From JADLGL01 sp963667605 (GTDB lineage: Bacteria; Pseudomonadota; Alphaproteobacteria; Rhizobiales; Kaistiaceae): a DNA stretch of 64,000 nucleotides. Location of the stretch: assembly GCA_963667605.2 (NCBI GenBank), contig CAXXUZ010000003.1, positions 682,001 through 746,000 on the forward strand. The letters are read 5' to 3'. The notes below the pieces were generated by a model, which was not told the origin of the DNA, made no database searches, and worked only from the letters and a program-made list of their open reading frames with translations. The position numbers were made by a program, and so were the translations under genes. Below are positions 18,182 through 27,464 of the stretch, piece after piece (position 1 is the stretch's first letter; each line of letters begins with the position of its first letter).

Positions 18182-19309
18182 GTGAGCGAGCAAATGCCCA
18201 AGGTTCTTTTTGTATATTGGGGCCGGCGGGGATCCCTCAGCTGGATCGCTCTCGAGATCGCCCGCCACCTTCACGATAGGCGCGACATCGTTGGATCGCT
18301 ATCTTTTTCGACAGAAAATGAACTGGCGAGCGATCTCACCGCTCTCGCGCCCACAACTATGGCGTTTCCGACCTTCGGGTGGGGATTCGGCGCGTTCACC
18401 GGCTTGTTGAGGCTGCGCCGCCAAACGGCCGAACTCATAGAGCGGCTACGGCGCGAGAACTACCAGGCAGTCATCGTGCTGATGTCGCATGTGTGGACCC
18501 CGTGGTTGGGCCGCCGCCTCCGCCGCGAACGGATCCGCTACGTCGTGGTTGCCCACGACGCTTCCCGCCATCCCGGCGATCGCACCGGCCTGGTGCAGAA
18601 CTGGCTCCATCGCGACCTCGGCTCCGCCGATTTGATTGTGACCCTGAGCCGATCCGTGGCTGACCGGCTCGCCACCGAACGAGGGATCAGCCCAACAAGA
18701 ATCCGTACCGTGCCTCATCCCGCGCTCGATTATGGTGGTGGCCGCACCATCCGGCGCCGCGTCGCCGGCCCGTTGCGCGTACTCTTTCTCGGTCGAATCA
18801 TGGCCTACAAGGGCCTCGACCTTCTGATGGCAGCCGTCCGCTCCCTGAAGCAGCGCGGCACTGAGATCGAGCTCGGCGTCTTCGGCGAAGGGGATATCGA
18901 GCGGCAGCAGCTCGATCTTGCCGCATTGGGGGCCGAAATCGTCAACCGCTGGATTGGACATGGCGAGATCGGTGCGATCCTGGACCGCTACGACGTTCTC
19001 GTCCTGCCTTATGTCGAGGCCAGCCAGTCGGGGGTTGCAGCGGCCGCGCAGGGCGCGGGAATGCCGATCGTCGCGACCCCGGTCGGCGGATTGTCCGAGC
19101 AAATTCGTGATGAGGTTGATGGGCTGATCGCAGGGCAGGCGACAGCCCAATCGATCGCCGATTGCCTCGATCGCCTTGCGACCGAACCGGACCTCTATCA
19201 GCGCTTGGCGGCCAACGCCGGGCAGGATGCGGGCTCGATCGATGTCGCGGGCTTTGCCGAAACCCTCCGTCGATTGGCGGTTGCCGGCCTGGACCACGGC
19301 AAACCCTAG
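18182..19309 (+). CDS. Glycosyltransferase family 4 (GT-B)
   Basis: A 375-residue retaining glycosyltransferase. The N-terminal domain starts KVLFVYWGRRGSLSW. The C-terminal donor domain has LRVLFLGRIMAYKGLDLLM, the usual family-4 entry strand, then VFGEGDIE, DVLVLPYVEASQSGV and IVATPVGGLSEQI with a conserved acidic residue in the donor loop. I chose GTG at 18182 because GTGAGGG lies at proper spacing; an ATG at 18197 is possible. It is convergent with, and overlaps by 4 bases, the HAD gene that follows. The sugar is unknown. Confidence 0.87.
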   Translation: MSEQMPKVLFVYWGRRGSLSWIALEIARHLHDRRDIVGSLSFSTENELASDLTALAPTTMAFPTFGWGFGAFTGLLRLRRQTAELIERLRRENYQAVIVLMSHVWTPWLGRRLRRERIRYVVVAHDASRHPGDRTGLVQNWLHRDLGSADLIVTLSRSVADRLATERGISPTRIRTVPHPALDYGGGRTIRRRVAGPLRVLFLGRIMAYKGLDLLMAAVRSLKQRGTEIELGVFGEGDIERQQLDLAALGAEIVNRWIGHGEIGAILDRYDVLVLPYVEASQSGVAAAAQGAGMPIVATPVGGLSEQIRDEVDGLIAGQATAQSIADCLDRLATEPDLYQRLAANAGQDAGSIDVAGFAETLRRLAVAGLDHGKP

Positions 19310-19965
19310 CTGGCCAAGGCCGCGGCGAGCTCTGTCATTTCGCTGATGACGACATCGGCACCGAGCTCGGCAAGCCGCGCGGCATGGTCCGGGCGACAAT
19401 GGCTGCCGCCAACAAACCCGACGACCCTCATTCTCGCCGCCTTGCCGGCGATGACCCCGGCGACCGAATCTTCGACCACAACACACTGACCAGGCCGAAC
19501 CGCCATCCGCTCGGCGGCAAGGAGAAATAGGTCCGGCGCCGGCTTGCCGTTTGTCACCATGAACGCGCTGAACACCGAATCCCCGAAATGATGGGCAAGC
19601 TCGGTTGTCTTCAAAGTCAGCGCCAGCCTTTCCGGATGGCTGGAGGACGCGACGCATTTCGCGACCGTGATCGAGGACAGCACCTCGTCGACATCGGCCA
19701 TCGGCTGAACCTCCCGTTCAAGCGCCGCCATGATCGCAACGCGGCGCTGCTCGGTCGCACCGGGTGGCGGTGCCATCCCGTACTCTTCGAACACCATCTC
19801 CGTCACTTTGGGTGCCGTAATACCAGCGTATCGAGTGATCATGTCATCGACGCTGATCGGTGCCCCAGCCGATCGAAAGCACGCCGCGGCCACACGGGCC
19901 ACGATAATTTCAGAGTCGACGAGAACTCCGTCGCAGTCGAGGATTAGGCACGACAATCCTGACAA
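19306..19965 (-). CDS. HAD-superfamily phosphatase (subfamily IA)
   Basis: A HAD hydrolase of about 219 residues with motif I ILDCDGVLVDSE, motif II SSHPERL, the Lys in TNGKPAPDLF, and motif III VVVEDSVAGV. It resembles sugar-phosphate phosphatases and beta-phosphoglucomutases. I chose a TTG at 19965 because it sits behind GAGAGG and starts just before motif I. A longer ATG start at 20088 adds a Pro/Ala-rich stretch that does not look like coding sequence. Such a phosphatase could dephosphorylate the product of the NeuB-like synthase 1.3 kb away, but that is inference. Confidence 0.85.
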   Translation of the reverse strand: MSGLSCLILDCDGVLVDSEIIVARVAAACFRSAGAPISVDDMITRYAGITAPKVTEMVFEEYGMAPPPGATEQRRVAIMAALEREVQPMADVDEVLSSITVAKCVASSSHPERLALTLKTTELAHHFGDSVFSAFMVTNGKPAPDLFLLAAERMAVRPGQCVVVEDSVAGVIAGKAARMRVVGFVGGSHCRPDHAARLAELGADVVISEMTELAAALAS

Positions 19966-20066
19966 GTCAGTCCCTCTCGACAGATCTGGTTTCAGCAGCG
20001 TTGACGGTTCCGCCGGGATCCGCCCCGTGGCCGCGTCGGGGATGACTGAGGCCGGCGCTGCATCTA

Positions 20067-20299
20067 TGGGAGGAGCCGATGGCGGCAAGCACTTCGCTAG
20101 AGGATTCTTTTCCCTCGATTATGATGCCTTTGTCGACCATTATCGGCGCGAATATGGCGTCCACGCGATCGACGCCGCCGAGATATATAAACCTCCTCCG
20201 CCGGAGGCTAAGCGATTGGTCAAGAATATCCGGACGTTGATGAGCGATCGTGACCCGATCGGGCTCGACCGGATGCACTATGAACGCATTGCCGCCTAG
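20067..20299 (+). CDS. Possible small protein ahead of the lipid-carrier transferase gene
   Basis: An open frame of 77 codons ending 39 bases before the next gene on the same strand. The C-terminal 60 residues look protein-like (LDYDAFVDHYRREYGVHAID, then AEIYKPPPPEAKRLVKNI), with Tyr, Asp and Arg in a soluble-protein balance. No clear ribosome-binding site precedes the ATG at 20067 or an earlier ATG at 20043. I do not recognise a family. Without it, 19,966-20,338 would be the longest gene-free stretch in the window. It may be spurious. Confidence 0.3.
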
Positions 20300-20338
20300 A
20301 GGGTCCGACAAGATCTCGCCCGGACGGCCAGGCCGCAC

Positions 20339-21370
20339 TTGATCAAGGGAAATGTTTTGGCTTCTGCTCTGACCCTTGCCGTGACCGCAATAGCCTGCGT
20401 TTTCGGCTCGGTCCTCGCTTCACGACTTGCGCTTGGCTGGTTGTCGCTGCGGCAAGTGCTCGACCGGCCGAATGAGCGCTCGAGCCATTCCTCGCCGGTT
20501 CCTCGAGGTGGTGGCATCGGCTTCGCAACCGTCATTCTGGTGGCCCTGGCCGCCCTTTATGGCATCGAGCGTCAGGTGCCGCCGGCGGTGTTGGTGGGAG
20601 CTTTGTCCGTTTCGGCAATCTCCTTTGCCGACGATCTTCGCCCGGTGTCATATCGGCTGCGCTTCCTGGTCCAAGCGTTCGCCGTGACTGTCGTGCTTGC
20701 GCTCCTGCCAGCGGACACGCCGATCGTTACCGACAGCCTGCCGATTTGGCTCGATCGCCTGCTGGTTGGGCTTGCCTGGCTCTGGTTCATCAATTTGTTC
20801 AACTTTATGGACGGAATCGACGGCATCGCTGCCGGTGAAGCCGTTGTGATTGCCGGCGGCGCCCTTGGCCTAGCACTGCTTCAGACCAATTTCGGCGAAG
20901 CCGCGCTTCCGGCCATCATCATTGCGGCGTCCGCGGCCGCATTCCTTGCCTATAACTGGCACCCAGCCAAATTGTTCATGGGCGATGTCGGCAGCACCGC
21001 GCTTGGCTTCTTCCTCGGCTGGCTGCTCATCGAGGCGGCCGCCGCCGGCTTCCTCGCCGCTGCTTTTATTCTGCCGATGTTTTTCCTCGTCGACGCCAGT
21101 TCGACCCTGATCGTGCGCGCCATTCGTGGGCGCCCCCTGGCCACCGCCCACCGCCATCATGCCTACCAGGTCGGCGTCGACCGGGGTTTGAGTCAAGGAG
21201 GGGTCGCAGGGGCGGTGATGGCGCTGGGCCTGGTGCTGATTGGCCTTGCTATGCTTTCGCCTTCGGCTCCGATCATGGCCACGATCGCCGCCCTCACGCT
21301 TTCCGGCGGCCTGGTGGCGTGGCTGCGTTGGGGCGGCCGAAATCAATTGCCGGGCACCAGCTCGCGATAG
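20339..21370 (+). CDS. WecA/MraY-family undecaprenyl-phosphate sugar-1-phosphate transferase
   Basis: A polytopic inner-membrane enzyme of 343 residues that starts lipid-linked glycan synthesis by moving a sugar-1-phosphate to undecaprenyl phosphate. It has VLDRPNERSSHSSPVPRGGG near the N-terminus, FADDLRPVSY with the Asp pair, NLFNFMDGIDGIA as the catalytic region, FMGDVGSTALGFFLG, and the basic AHRHHAYQ loop. About ten hydrophobic segments are visible. The start is either TTG at 20339 or TTG at 20357; the latter has AAGGGA six bases upstream. The 3' end overlaps a convergent glycosyltransferase gene by 28 bases. The sugar may be the product of the WbpM-like dehydratase nearby. Confidence 0.92.
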   Translation: MIKGNVLASALTLAVTAIACVFGSVLASRLALGWLSLRQVLDRPNERSSHSSPVPRGGGIGFATVILVALAALYGIERQVPPAVLVGALSVSAISFADDLRPVSYRLRFLVQAFAVTVVLALLPADTPIVTDSLPIWLDRLLVGLAWLWFINLFNFMDGIDGIAAGEAVVIAGGALGLALLQTNFGEAALPAIIIAASAAAFLAYNWHPAKLFMGDVGSTALGFFLGWLLIEAAAAGFLAAAFILPMFFLVDASSTLIVRAIRGRPLATAHRHHAYQVGVDRGLSQGGVAGAVMALGLVLIGLAMLSPSAPIMATIAALTLSGGLVAWLRWGGRNQLPGTSSR

Positions 21371-22494
21371 ACCTGCTCGATCCGCTCACCAACAATGGCG
21401 CTGGTATAGCCTAGTTCAAATCGGCGGCGCGCTGCCTCGCCCATGTCCTGTCGAAGCTCCGGATCATTGACCAAAAATTCAAGCACGGTCGCTAACGCGG
21501 CCGGGTCCTCCTTGGCCACCACGAAGCCTTCAACGCCGTCGCGCACCAATTCACGGCAACCGGGAACATCGGTGGTCACCACCGGACGCCCCGACGCCAT
21601 CGCTTCGATCAGCGAGCGGGGCAGGCCCTCGCGATAATGGCTCGGCAACAGCGCGATATGGGCGGACGTCCAGATCCCTGGGATATCGGCAGTGGTGCCA
21701 TGCCAGGTGATTCCGGGTTCGTCACTCCAGGCCTCTAGCTGTTCTTCGGGGATCGATGCAGGATTGTCTGGATCAGGCGCACCCCAAAGATCGAGCGCGA
21801 TCGCAACTCCTGCTTGGCGTAGCTGCCGTACCGCTTCGACCGCGGTGCCAATGCCCTTGGCCCACAACATCCGAGCGGCGATCACGACGCGAAACGGGGG
21901 CGAGTCCGGTTCGGGCTGCACCGGAAACTCGTCCTGGTCGACACCGGCACCCGGAATGAAGACTATTCGCGCTCGCGACGATTCTATCCCGAGCGTCTCT
22001 GGATCGTCACGATTCTCGAACAAGAAGACGGTGCCCGCCCGTCGCAAACGGCGAATCAACCACCGGATCGTCGCCCGCGCGGCGGCAATGCCGAACGCTC
22101 GGCTCACCCATAAATGGCCAAGACCAGTAACCGCCAAAACCAAGGCGGGTACGCCGGCGAATCGAGCCGCAAAACCGCCGACAACGATCGACCTCAGGGC
22201 AATGCAATGAACCAACGTCGGGCGCTCACGCCGCATCAGCCGCGTCAGTTGTCGGATCTGGCGGCCGATTGCCACCGGTCCCAATCCGCTCCGCTCAATA
22301 TTGACCGGAATGACGCGAATGCCCTCCGACATGATCGCGTCGGCATGGCCGGTCACCCGGGTCGCCACCGCCACTTCATAGCCAAGCCGCATCGCGGTCC
22401 GTGCCATCGGCAAGAAATGCGAAGCGAAGAACCAATCCTCCGAGACGACGTAGAGTAGCAGCCGACCGCTCGGTTTTGCCCCCGTCTCAGGCAT
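21343..22494 (-). CDS. Glycosyltransferase family 4 (GT-B)
   Basis: A 383-residue transferase of the type that adds sugars to lipid-linked intermediates. Features are the N-terminal LLLYVVSEDWFFASHFLPMA, VHCIALRSIVVGGFAAR in the acceptor domain, and FRVVIAARMLWAKGIGTAVE, HIALLPSHYREGLPRSLIEA and VVTTDVPGCRELV in the donor domain, with the E-x7-E region intact. The ATG at 22494 overlaps the epimerase stop by 8 bases. It forms a pair with that epimerase, as in many O-antigen loci where both act on one amino sugar. The substrate was not determined. Confidence 0.88.
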   Translation of the reverse strand: MPETGAKPSGRLLLYVVSEDWFFASHFLPMARTAMRLGYEVAVATRVTGHADAIMSEGIRVIPVNIERSGLGPVAIGRQIRQLTRLMRRERPTLVHCIALRSIVVGGFAARFAGVPALVLAVTGLGHLWVSRAFGIAAARATIRWLIRRLRRAGTVFLFENRDDPETLGIESSRARIVFIPGAGVDQDEFPVQPEPDSPPFRVVIAARMLWAKGIGTAVEAVRQLRQAGVAIALDLWGAPDPDNPASIPEEQLEAWSDEPGITWHGTTADIPGIWTSAHIALLPSHYREGLPRSLIEAMASGRPVVTTDVPGCRELVRDGVEGFVVAKEDPAALATVLEFLVNDPELRQDMGEAARRRFELGYTSAIVGERIEQVYRELVPGN

Positions 22495-23425
22495 ATTGGC
22501 GCGCCGTCTCGACCAGCGCTTCAAAGGCGCTCAAACGCGGCCTCCAGCCGGCCGCCAGCAACTTTGCCGGATCGACGATCAGCTGCTGACCCAGCCGTTC
22601 GAACTGCTCCCGGCGCCCGCTCAACCGTCCGACCAAACTGACGACGTCCGGCGGCAACGCCAACAAACCAGGCGATCGCCGCCATCCGGCACGCAGGGCG
22701 ACGATCATCTCCGCGACCGATAGCGGCTCGGGGTCGGCAACGAGATAGGTTTCACCCTCCATTTTGGCGCTGGTCAGCGCCAATTGCACGGCATCCGCGA
22801 GATGATCTCGCGCGAGAATCGAGCGCTTGGCGGTGAAGGCGCCCAAGGGCAACGGCCAGCGCGACCGCGCCAGCTTCAGCAACTCGGCCATATTGAACCG
22901 CATCCCGGCGCCATGCATCAGCACCGGCCGCAACACGACAAAGGGAACCCCAGATTCGGCCAGCAATTTCTCTGCCTCGAACTTGGAACGACCATAGGCA
23001 TCGCTCGGTCGGGCCGGAAGCGCTTCGGTGACAATGTCGTCGGAACCCGGGCCGGTTTGTGCTCGGACCGAGGACAGCAGCACAAACCGCCGCACGCCTG
23101 CCTTACCCGCCGCCACCGCCAGGACATCGGTGATGCCGGCATTGATCTCGCGAAAAACGTCATCGGGCACTTCGGGATCGGCATGGGCGAGCCCGGCACT
23201 ATGGACGATGTAGTCAACATCGTGGAACGCTTCGGCGATATCGACCGGCCGCCGCAGATCGCCAACCACGGCGCTCTCGATCCCCGCCGGCATCGCCGAG
23301 GGCACCCTCAGTGTGGCTCGTGTCTTGAACCCCGCCGCCGCAAACATGGAAACCAAGCCCCGACCGACGAATCCGGTCGCGCCTGTGACCAGCACCCGGC
23401 CCGTTCGAGACGCAAGTTCTTCCAT
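22487..23425 (-). CDS. NAD-dependent sugar epimerase/reductase (extended SDR)
   Basis: An extended SDR of about 312 residues with VLVTGATGFVGRGLVSMF, VDYIVHSAGLAH, LLSSVRAQTG and YGRSKFEAEKLL (YxxxK). It resembles the WbpV/WbuV-type nucleotide-sugar reductase/epimerase group that follows a 4,6-dehydratase in 6-deoxyhexosamine synthesis. That fits the WbpM-like dehydratase gene only about 150 bases away on the other strand. The ATG at 23425 was chosen over a TTG 12 bases upstream. The reaction (4-keto reduction to an acetamido-fucose or -quinovose type sugar) is inferred. Confidence 0.8.
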   Translation of the reverse strand: MEELASRTGRVLVTGATGFVGRGLVSMFAAAGFKTRATLRVPSAMPAGIESAVVGDLRRPVDIAEAFHDVDYIVHSAGLAHADPEVPDDVFREINAGITDVLAVAAGKAGVRRFVLLSSVRAQTGPGSDDIVTEALPARPSDAYGRSKFEAEKLLAESGVPFVVLRPVLMHGAGMRFNMAELLKLARSRWPLPLGAFTAKRSILARDHLADAVQLALTSAKMEGETYLVADPEPLSVAEMIVALRAGWRRSPGLLALPPDVVSLVGRLSGRREQFERLGQQLIVDPAKLLAAGWRPRLSAFEALVETARQYA

Positions 23426-23581
23426 CGTCAGACCCAACCAGGGTTGGTGATCGAACGCCTCCGCCGCCCACGGTGAACGATAAGCCGTTTGAGCAAAACC
23501 AAGGAAACAGATATCAAGCCCTTGTAGGAAAGGTTAGGGGCTGGGCACCCTCGGTGAAAATAGCCCCTGCGGCAGACACCG

Positions 23582-25516
23582 ATGTTCTCGAATCTGTGGT
23601 CACTGATGGTCGGAGCACTGCCGCGGTTAACACTGCGAACGACGCTCGTCTTGCTGCACGATCTTACGATGACCGCGGCGGCTATCATTGCCGCATTTTA
23701 CATTCGGTTCGAGCAACAAGGCGTCAATGAGCGGATCGACTACCTCGTCATTATCATCCCGCTCTTCGTCGGCTACGCCAGCATCGTCTACATGTTCTCT
23801 CGGCTTTATCGATCCAAATGGCGCTTCGCCTCCCTGCCTGATCTTTTCAACATTTTTCGAGCCTCGACGATTCTCGGTGTGTCGATGCTCGGCCTAGATT
23901 ATGTTCTGTTCAGACCGAATTTGTATGGCGGGTTCTTCTTCGGAATAGTCAGCATCGTCCTGTATTGGGGCCTTCAGATGTTCTTCCTGGGCGGCCCTCG
24001 GATTGCCTATCGCTATTTCCGCTACGCCCGCTCGCGTCAACAAGCGCGTGAAATAACCCTCACGCCGGCTTTGGTCCTCGGCCGCGCCGCCGACGCTGAG
24101 ATGCTACTGCGCTCGATAGAGACCGGCGCAGTCAGCCGCATTCAGGTCGCCGGAATCTTGTCGCCGTCATCAGCCGATCGCGGCGATGTCCTCCGCGGCG
24201 TACAGGTCATGGGCACGCCGGATCATCTCGAGCGCGCGGTCGCTGATTTTGAAGCCCGGGGCATCAGGATAGGCAGGATCATACTGATGCCTTCGGCCCT
24301 GGTTCCGGCCGCCAAGCCGGAACAGGCCTTGATGCAGGCTCGCCGGCTCGGCATCGCCGCCAGTCGATTGCCGTTGCTCGATGCCGGCGAACCGGTGCGG
24401 CTTAGTCCGATCAATATCGAAGATCTACTGCTACGGCCGAGCGTGACGATCGATCAGCGTCTGGCAACTCAGGCAATTGCCGGCAAATCCGTGATCGTCA
24501 CCGGCGGCGGCGGGTCGATCGGAGCCGAACTCTGTAGCCGCGCCGTTTCCTATGGCGCCGCCCGTTTGCTCGTCGTCGAGAATTCGGAGCCGGCGCTGCA
24601 CGCGGTGATCGAGGCTCTTGCCGCCCGGCCCGGCGACTGTGCCATTTCCGGTCGCATCGCCGACGTCCGTGACCGCGATCGAATCCACCGGCTATTCGCT
24701 CAATTCGAGCCCGACCTGGTATTCCACGCAGCGGCATTGAAGCATGTGCCGATCGTCGAACAGGACTGGGCCGAAGGAGTGAAAACCAATGTGTTCGGCA
24801 CGATCAACGTCGCTGACGCCGCGTCGATCGTTGGGGCCGAATCAATGATCATGGTCTCGACTGACAAGGCCATCGAGCCCGCGTCGATGCTAGGCGCGAC
24901 CAAGCGCTTCGCCGAACTGTATTGCCAGGCTCTCGATGCCGAATTCGCTACCGCCAGTGGCGACAGCAGGCGGCGAATGATCTCGGTGCGGTTTGGCAAT
25001 GTTCTGGGTTCGAACGGTTCGGTGGTGCCGAAATTCAAGGCTCAGATCGAGGCCGGCGGTCCGGTCACGGTTACCCATCCCGACATGGTCCGTTATTTTA
25101 TGACCATCCGCGAGGCTTGCGACCTCGTGGTGGCGGCCACCGGGCACGCCATCGCCGATCGTGATCCAGAGGACCTATCGGTCTACGTCCTCAGTATGGG
25201 ACAGCCGGTGAAGATCAGCGAGCTCGCCGAACATATGATTCGGCTGCATGGTCTGGAACCAATGGTCGATATCGATATCATCTACACCGGTGTCCGGCCA
25301 GGCGAGCGGATCAAGGAGATCCTGTTTGCTGCCGATGAGCAATATGTCGAGACCGGCGTACCCGGCATCGTCGCGGCAAAGTCCGGCCGCGCCTCGATCG
25401 CGGATATGAGGGACTGGATCACCTCGCTCCGCGATGCCGTCGCCAGGGACGACCGCGCTGCCGTGTACCGCATTCTCGCCGATGCTGTTCCTGATTTCAG
25501 GGGAAAGGCCGCCTAG
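23582..25516 (+). CDS. Membrane-anchored nucleotide-sugar 4,6-dehydratase (WbpM/CapD family)
   Basis: A 644-residue protein with four hydrophobic segments in the first 150 residues, a CoA-binding-like linker domain (about 150-290) and a C-terminal SDR domain. The SDR part has VIVTGGGGSIGAELCSRA, HAAALKHVPIVE and STDKAIEPASMLGATKR, where Met-x3-Lys replaces the usual Tyr-x3-Lys as in WbpM. FGNVLGSNGSVVP and GVRPGERIKEIL are also typical. It should convert UDP-GlcNAc to the 4-keto-6-deoxy sugar at the inner membrane, feeding the epimerase and perhaps the aminotransferase encoded nearby. Confidence 0.93.
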   Translation: MFSNLWSLMVGALPRLTLRTTLVLLHDLTMTAAAIIAAFYIRFEQQGVNERIDYLVIIIPLFVGYASIVYMFSRLYRSKWRFASLPDLFNIFRASTILGVSMLGLDYVLFRPNLYGGFFFGIVSIVLYWGLQMFFLGGPRIAYRYFRYARSRQQAREITLTPALVLGRAADAEMLLRSIETGAVSRIQVAGILSPSSADRGDVLRGVQVMGTPDHLERAVADFEARGIRIGRIILMPSALVPAAKPEQALMQARRLGIAASRLPLLDAGEPVRLSPINIEDLLLRPSVTIDQRLATQAIAGKSVIVTGGGGSIGAELCSRAVSYGAARLLVVENSEPALHAVIEALAARPGDCAISGRIADVRDRDRIHRLFAQFEPDLVFHAAALKHVPIVEQDWAEGVKTNVFGTINVADAASIVGAESMIMVSTDKAIEPASMLGATKRFAELYCQALDAEFATASGDSRRRMISVRFGNVLGSNGSVVPKFKAQIEAGGPVTVTHPDMVRYFMTIREACDLVVAATGHAIADRDPEDLSVYVLSMGQPVKISELAEHMIRLHGLEPMVDIDIIYTGVRPGERIKEILFAADEQYVETGVPGIVAAKSGRASIADMRDWITSLRDAVARDDRAAVYRILADAVPDFRGKAA

Positions 25517-25521
25517 GAAGG

Positions 25522-26046
25522 CTAGGGTCGGACCGCCAGTGCCGACGAAATCTCAACGCGCGCCAGATCCGCCGCTGCAACGGCCGCCCGCTCTTCGGCC
25601 TCCGACCTCGCCCGCAAATTTGCGAAAGCCTGGTTGGACTGTTGAAAGCGCGTCTCGGCACTGACAGTGCCAGTGTGAATGGCCGATCCGGTGGCGAGCT
25701 CAACCAGAGTGTACCGCACCGTCACCCGGACAATGGTCGAGGCGACATTACCGGGCGCCACAATGCTCAATCCGCCGCCGCCGGCAGAGGCCGCCAGGCT
25801 GAGTTCGTATATTGGCTCGGCCGGCAAACCGCCGCCGGTAAATACGAAAACCAACTCATTGCGAACGATCTGGGACACTCGGTCGCTGACCGGAAGCACT
25901 GAGATCGCCGCCAGTTCGGCCTGAAGCGTGCTCCCCGACGGCGTGGTCGAGTAGAGTGGCGTTACTGTGCAGGCCGACAGGCCCAAGCCCATCGCCAACA
26001 AGGCCGGGCCCGCTAGGCTGCGGGAGAAGGCCGCTAGTCCGAGCAA
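25522..26046 (-). CDS. lptE: LptE-like LPS-assembly lipoprotein
   Basis: A small lipoprotein of about 174 residues. The TTG at 26046 follows GGAGAGGAG by six bases and gives a 26-residue signal peptide ending in the lipobox LSAC, with mature Cys followed by TVTPLYS. The mature part matches the alphaproteobacterial LptE plan: ISVLPVSDRVSQIVRNEL near the start, TVRYTLVELATG, then FQQSNQAFANLRARSEAEE. LptE plugs the LptD barrel and helps place LPS in the outer membrane. In related genomes lptE usually lies between leuS and holA, so its position here, convergent to the dehydratase in a glycan locus, is odd. It may be a second copy. Confidence 0.75.
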   Translation of the reverse strand: MLGLAAFSRSLAGPALLAMGLGLSACTVTPLYSTTPSGSTLQAELAAISVLPVSDRVSQIVRNELVFVFTGGGLPAEPIYELSLAASAGGGGLSIVAPGNVASTIVRVTVRYTLVELATGSAIHTGTVSAETRFQQSNQAFANLRARSEAEERAAVAAADLARVEISSALAVRP

Positions 26047-26312
26047 GGTCAACTCCTCTCCGGGAACGGCATCATCGCACAGTATGCGCCCGCGAGCGAT
26101 GGTCGGCAACGACCGCATCGGTATTGCGCCGGTCGGCACTTCCTGTCAACGCGCGTGGCATTGGGGCCTTGGCGACGCTGCTGTGCCATCGAGCCCCGCC
26201 GCAGGGTCGATTTCGCTTTGTTTCGCGCCCGATATTTAAGTGATTTGTTCAACGGGATGGCCCGCCTATCCTTAGGATACTCTTTGTCGCAAGAACGCGA
26301 GCTGCAACGGAC

Positions 26313-27464
26313 ATGCTGAAGAAGATTGCACCGGCCGAAGCCAGCATCGCACTCGTCGATCTCCAGGCTCAACGCAACCGCATCAGCGACGAGATCGACG
26401 CCGCGATTACGCGAGTGCTCGATCATGGTCATTTCATCCTGGGCCATGAGGTCGAAGCTGCGGAGGCCGATCTCGCGGCGTTTTGCGGTGCCAAATATGC
26501 GATCGGGTGCGCCAACGGCACCGATGCTTTGGCATTGATTCTCATGGCGCTCGATATCGGCCCCGGAGACGCGGTCATCTGTCCCAGCTTCACCTTCGCC
26601 GCTCCGCCGGAGGTCGTTGCTTGGCGGGGGGCGACGGTGGTTTTCGCCGATGTTCTTCCCGACAGCTTCGCTCTCGACCCTGAAAGCGTGATGGCGGCGA
26701 TCGATCTCGCCCGCGCCCAAAATCTCAACCCCGCCGCCGTCATTGCCGTCGATCTATTCGGATGGCCCGCCGACTATGATGCCATCGGCGCGATTTGCGA
26801 CGCCGAAGGAGTCGTTGTGATCGCCGACGCCGCCCAGAGCCTCGGGGCAACCTATCGCGGCCGCAAGTCCGGCACCTTGGCCCTGGCGACCTGCACGTCC
26901 TTCTTTCCCGCCAAACCGCTCGGCTGCTATGGCGACGGCGGTGCCATCTTCACCGACGACCCTGATTTGCGTGTCTTGTTGCGATCGCTGCGGATGCACG
27001 GCCAGGGCGATGAGCGCTACGACCACCCCCGGGTAGGCCTCAACTCACGCTTGGACGCGATCCAAGCCGCGATCCTGGTCGAAAAGCTCAAGATCTTCCC
27101 CGATGAGATTTCCGTCAGGAATCGTGTTGCCTCACGCTATTCCGAAGCGCTCTCGGATGTAGTGGTGGCACCCTCGGTGCCGGACGACATGGTTTCGGTG
27201 TGGGCGCAGTATACTATCCGTCTCGGCCATCGTGATCGTCGCACTTTCTGCTCCGAGCTCAAGGCCAATGGCGTCCCGACCGCCATCCACTATCCTCGGC
27301 CGCTGCACCATCAACCCGCCTATACCGGCTATCCGATCGCCGGCGGTCGCCTTCCGGTCAGCGAAATGTTGGCAGAAGAGGTGGTGAGCCTGCCGATGCA
27401 CGCCTATCTCGACGAAGGTACCCAAGAACGCATCATCGACGCCGTGCGCCTAGCGGTAAGCTAG
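26313..27464 (+). CDS. DegT/DnrJ/EryC1-family sugar aminotransferase
   Basis: A 383-residue PLP-dependent aminotransferase. It has VDLQAQRNRISDEIDAAI, GHFILGHEVEAAEADLAAF, GCANGTDALALIL, VIADAAQSLGA (the Asp/Gln pair that holds PLP) and SFFPAKPLGCYGDGG with the Schiff-base Lys. GLNSRLDAIQAAIL and AIHYPRPLHHQPAY close the family pattern. It is close to the WlbE/WbpE type that acts on UDP-3-keto sugars. It probably aminates a keto sugar from the neighbouring dehydratase or another intermediate. The amino position is not deducible. Confidence 0.92.
   Translation: MLKKIAPAEASIALVDLQAQRNRISDEIDAAITRVLDHGHFILGHEVEAAEADLAAFCGAKYAIGCANGTDALALILMALDIGPGDAVICPSFTFAAPPEVVAWRGATVVFADVLPDSFALDPESVMAAIDLARAQNLNPAAVIAVDLFGWPADYDAIGAICDAEGVVVIADAAQSLGATYRGRKSGTLALATCTSFFPAKPLGCYGDGGAIFTDDPDLRVLLRSLRMHGQGDERYDHPRVGLNSRLDAIQAAILVEKLKIFPDEISVRNRVASRYSEALSDVVVAPSVPDDMVSVWAQYTIRLGHRDRRTFCSELKANGVPTAIHYPRPLHHQPAYTGYPIAGGRLPVSEMLAEEVVSLPMHAYLDEGTQERIIDAVRLAVS

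Noticed and set aside
18446..19657. Minus-strand open frame of 403 codons
   Set aside because: It covers a GT4 gene with intact motifs on the plus strand and runs into the HAD gene. The amino-acid mix is not protein-like.
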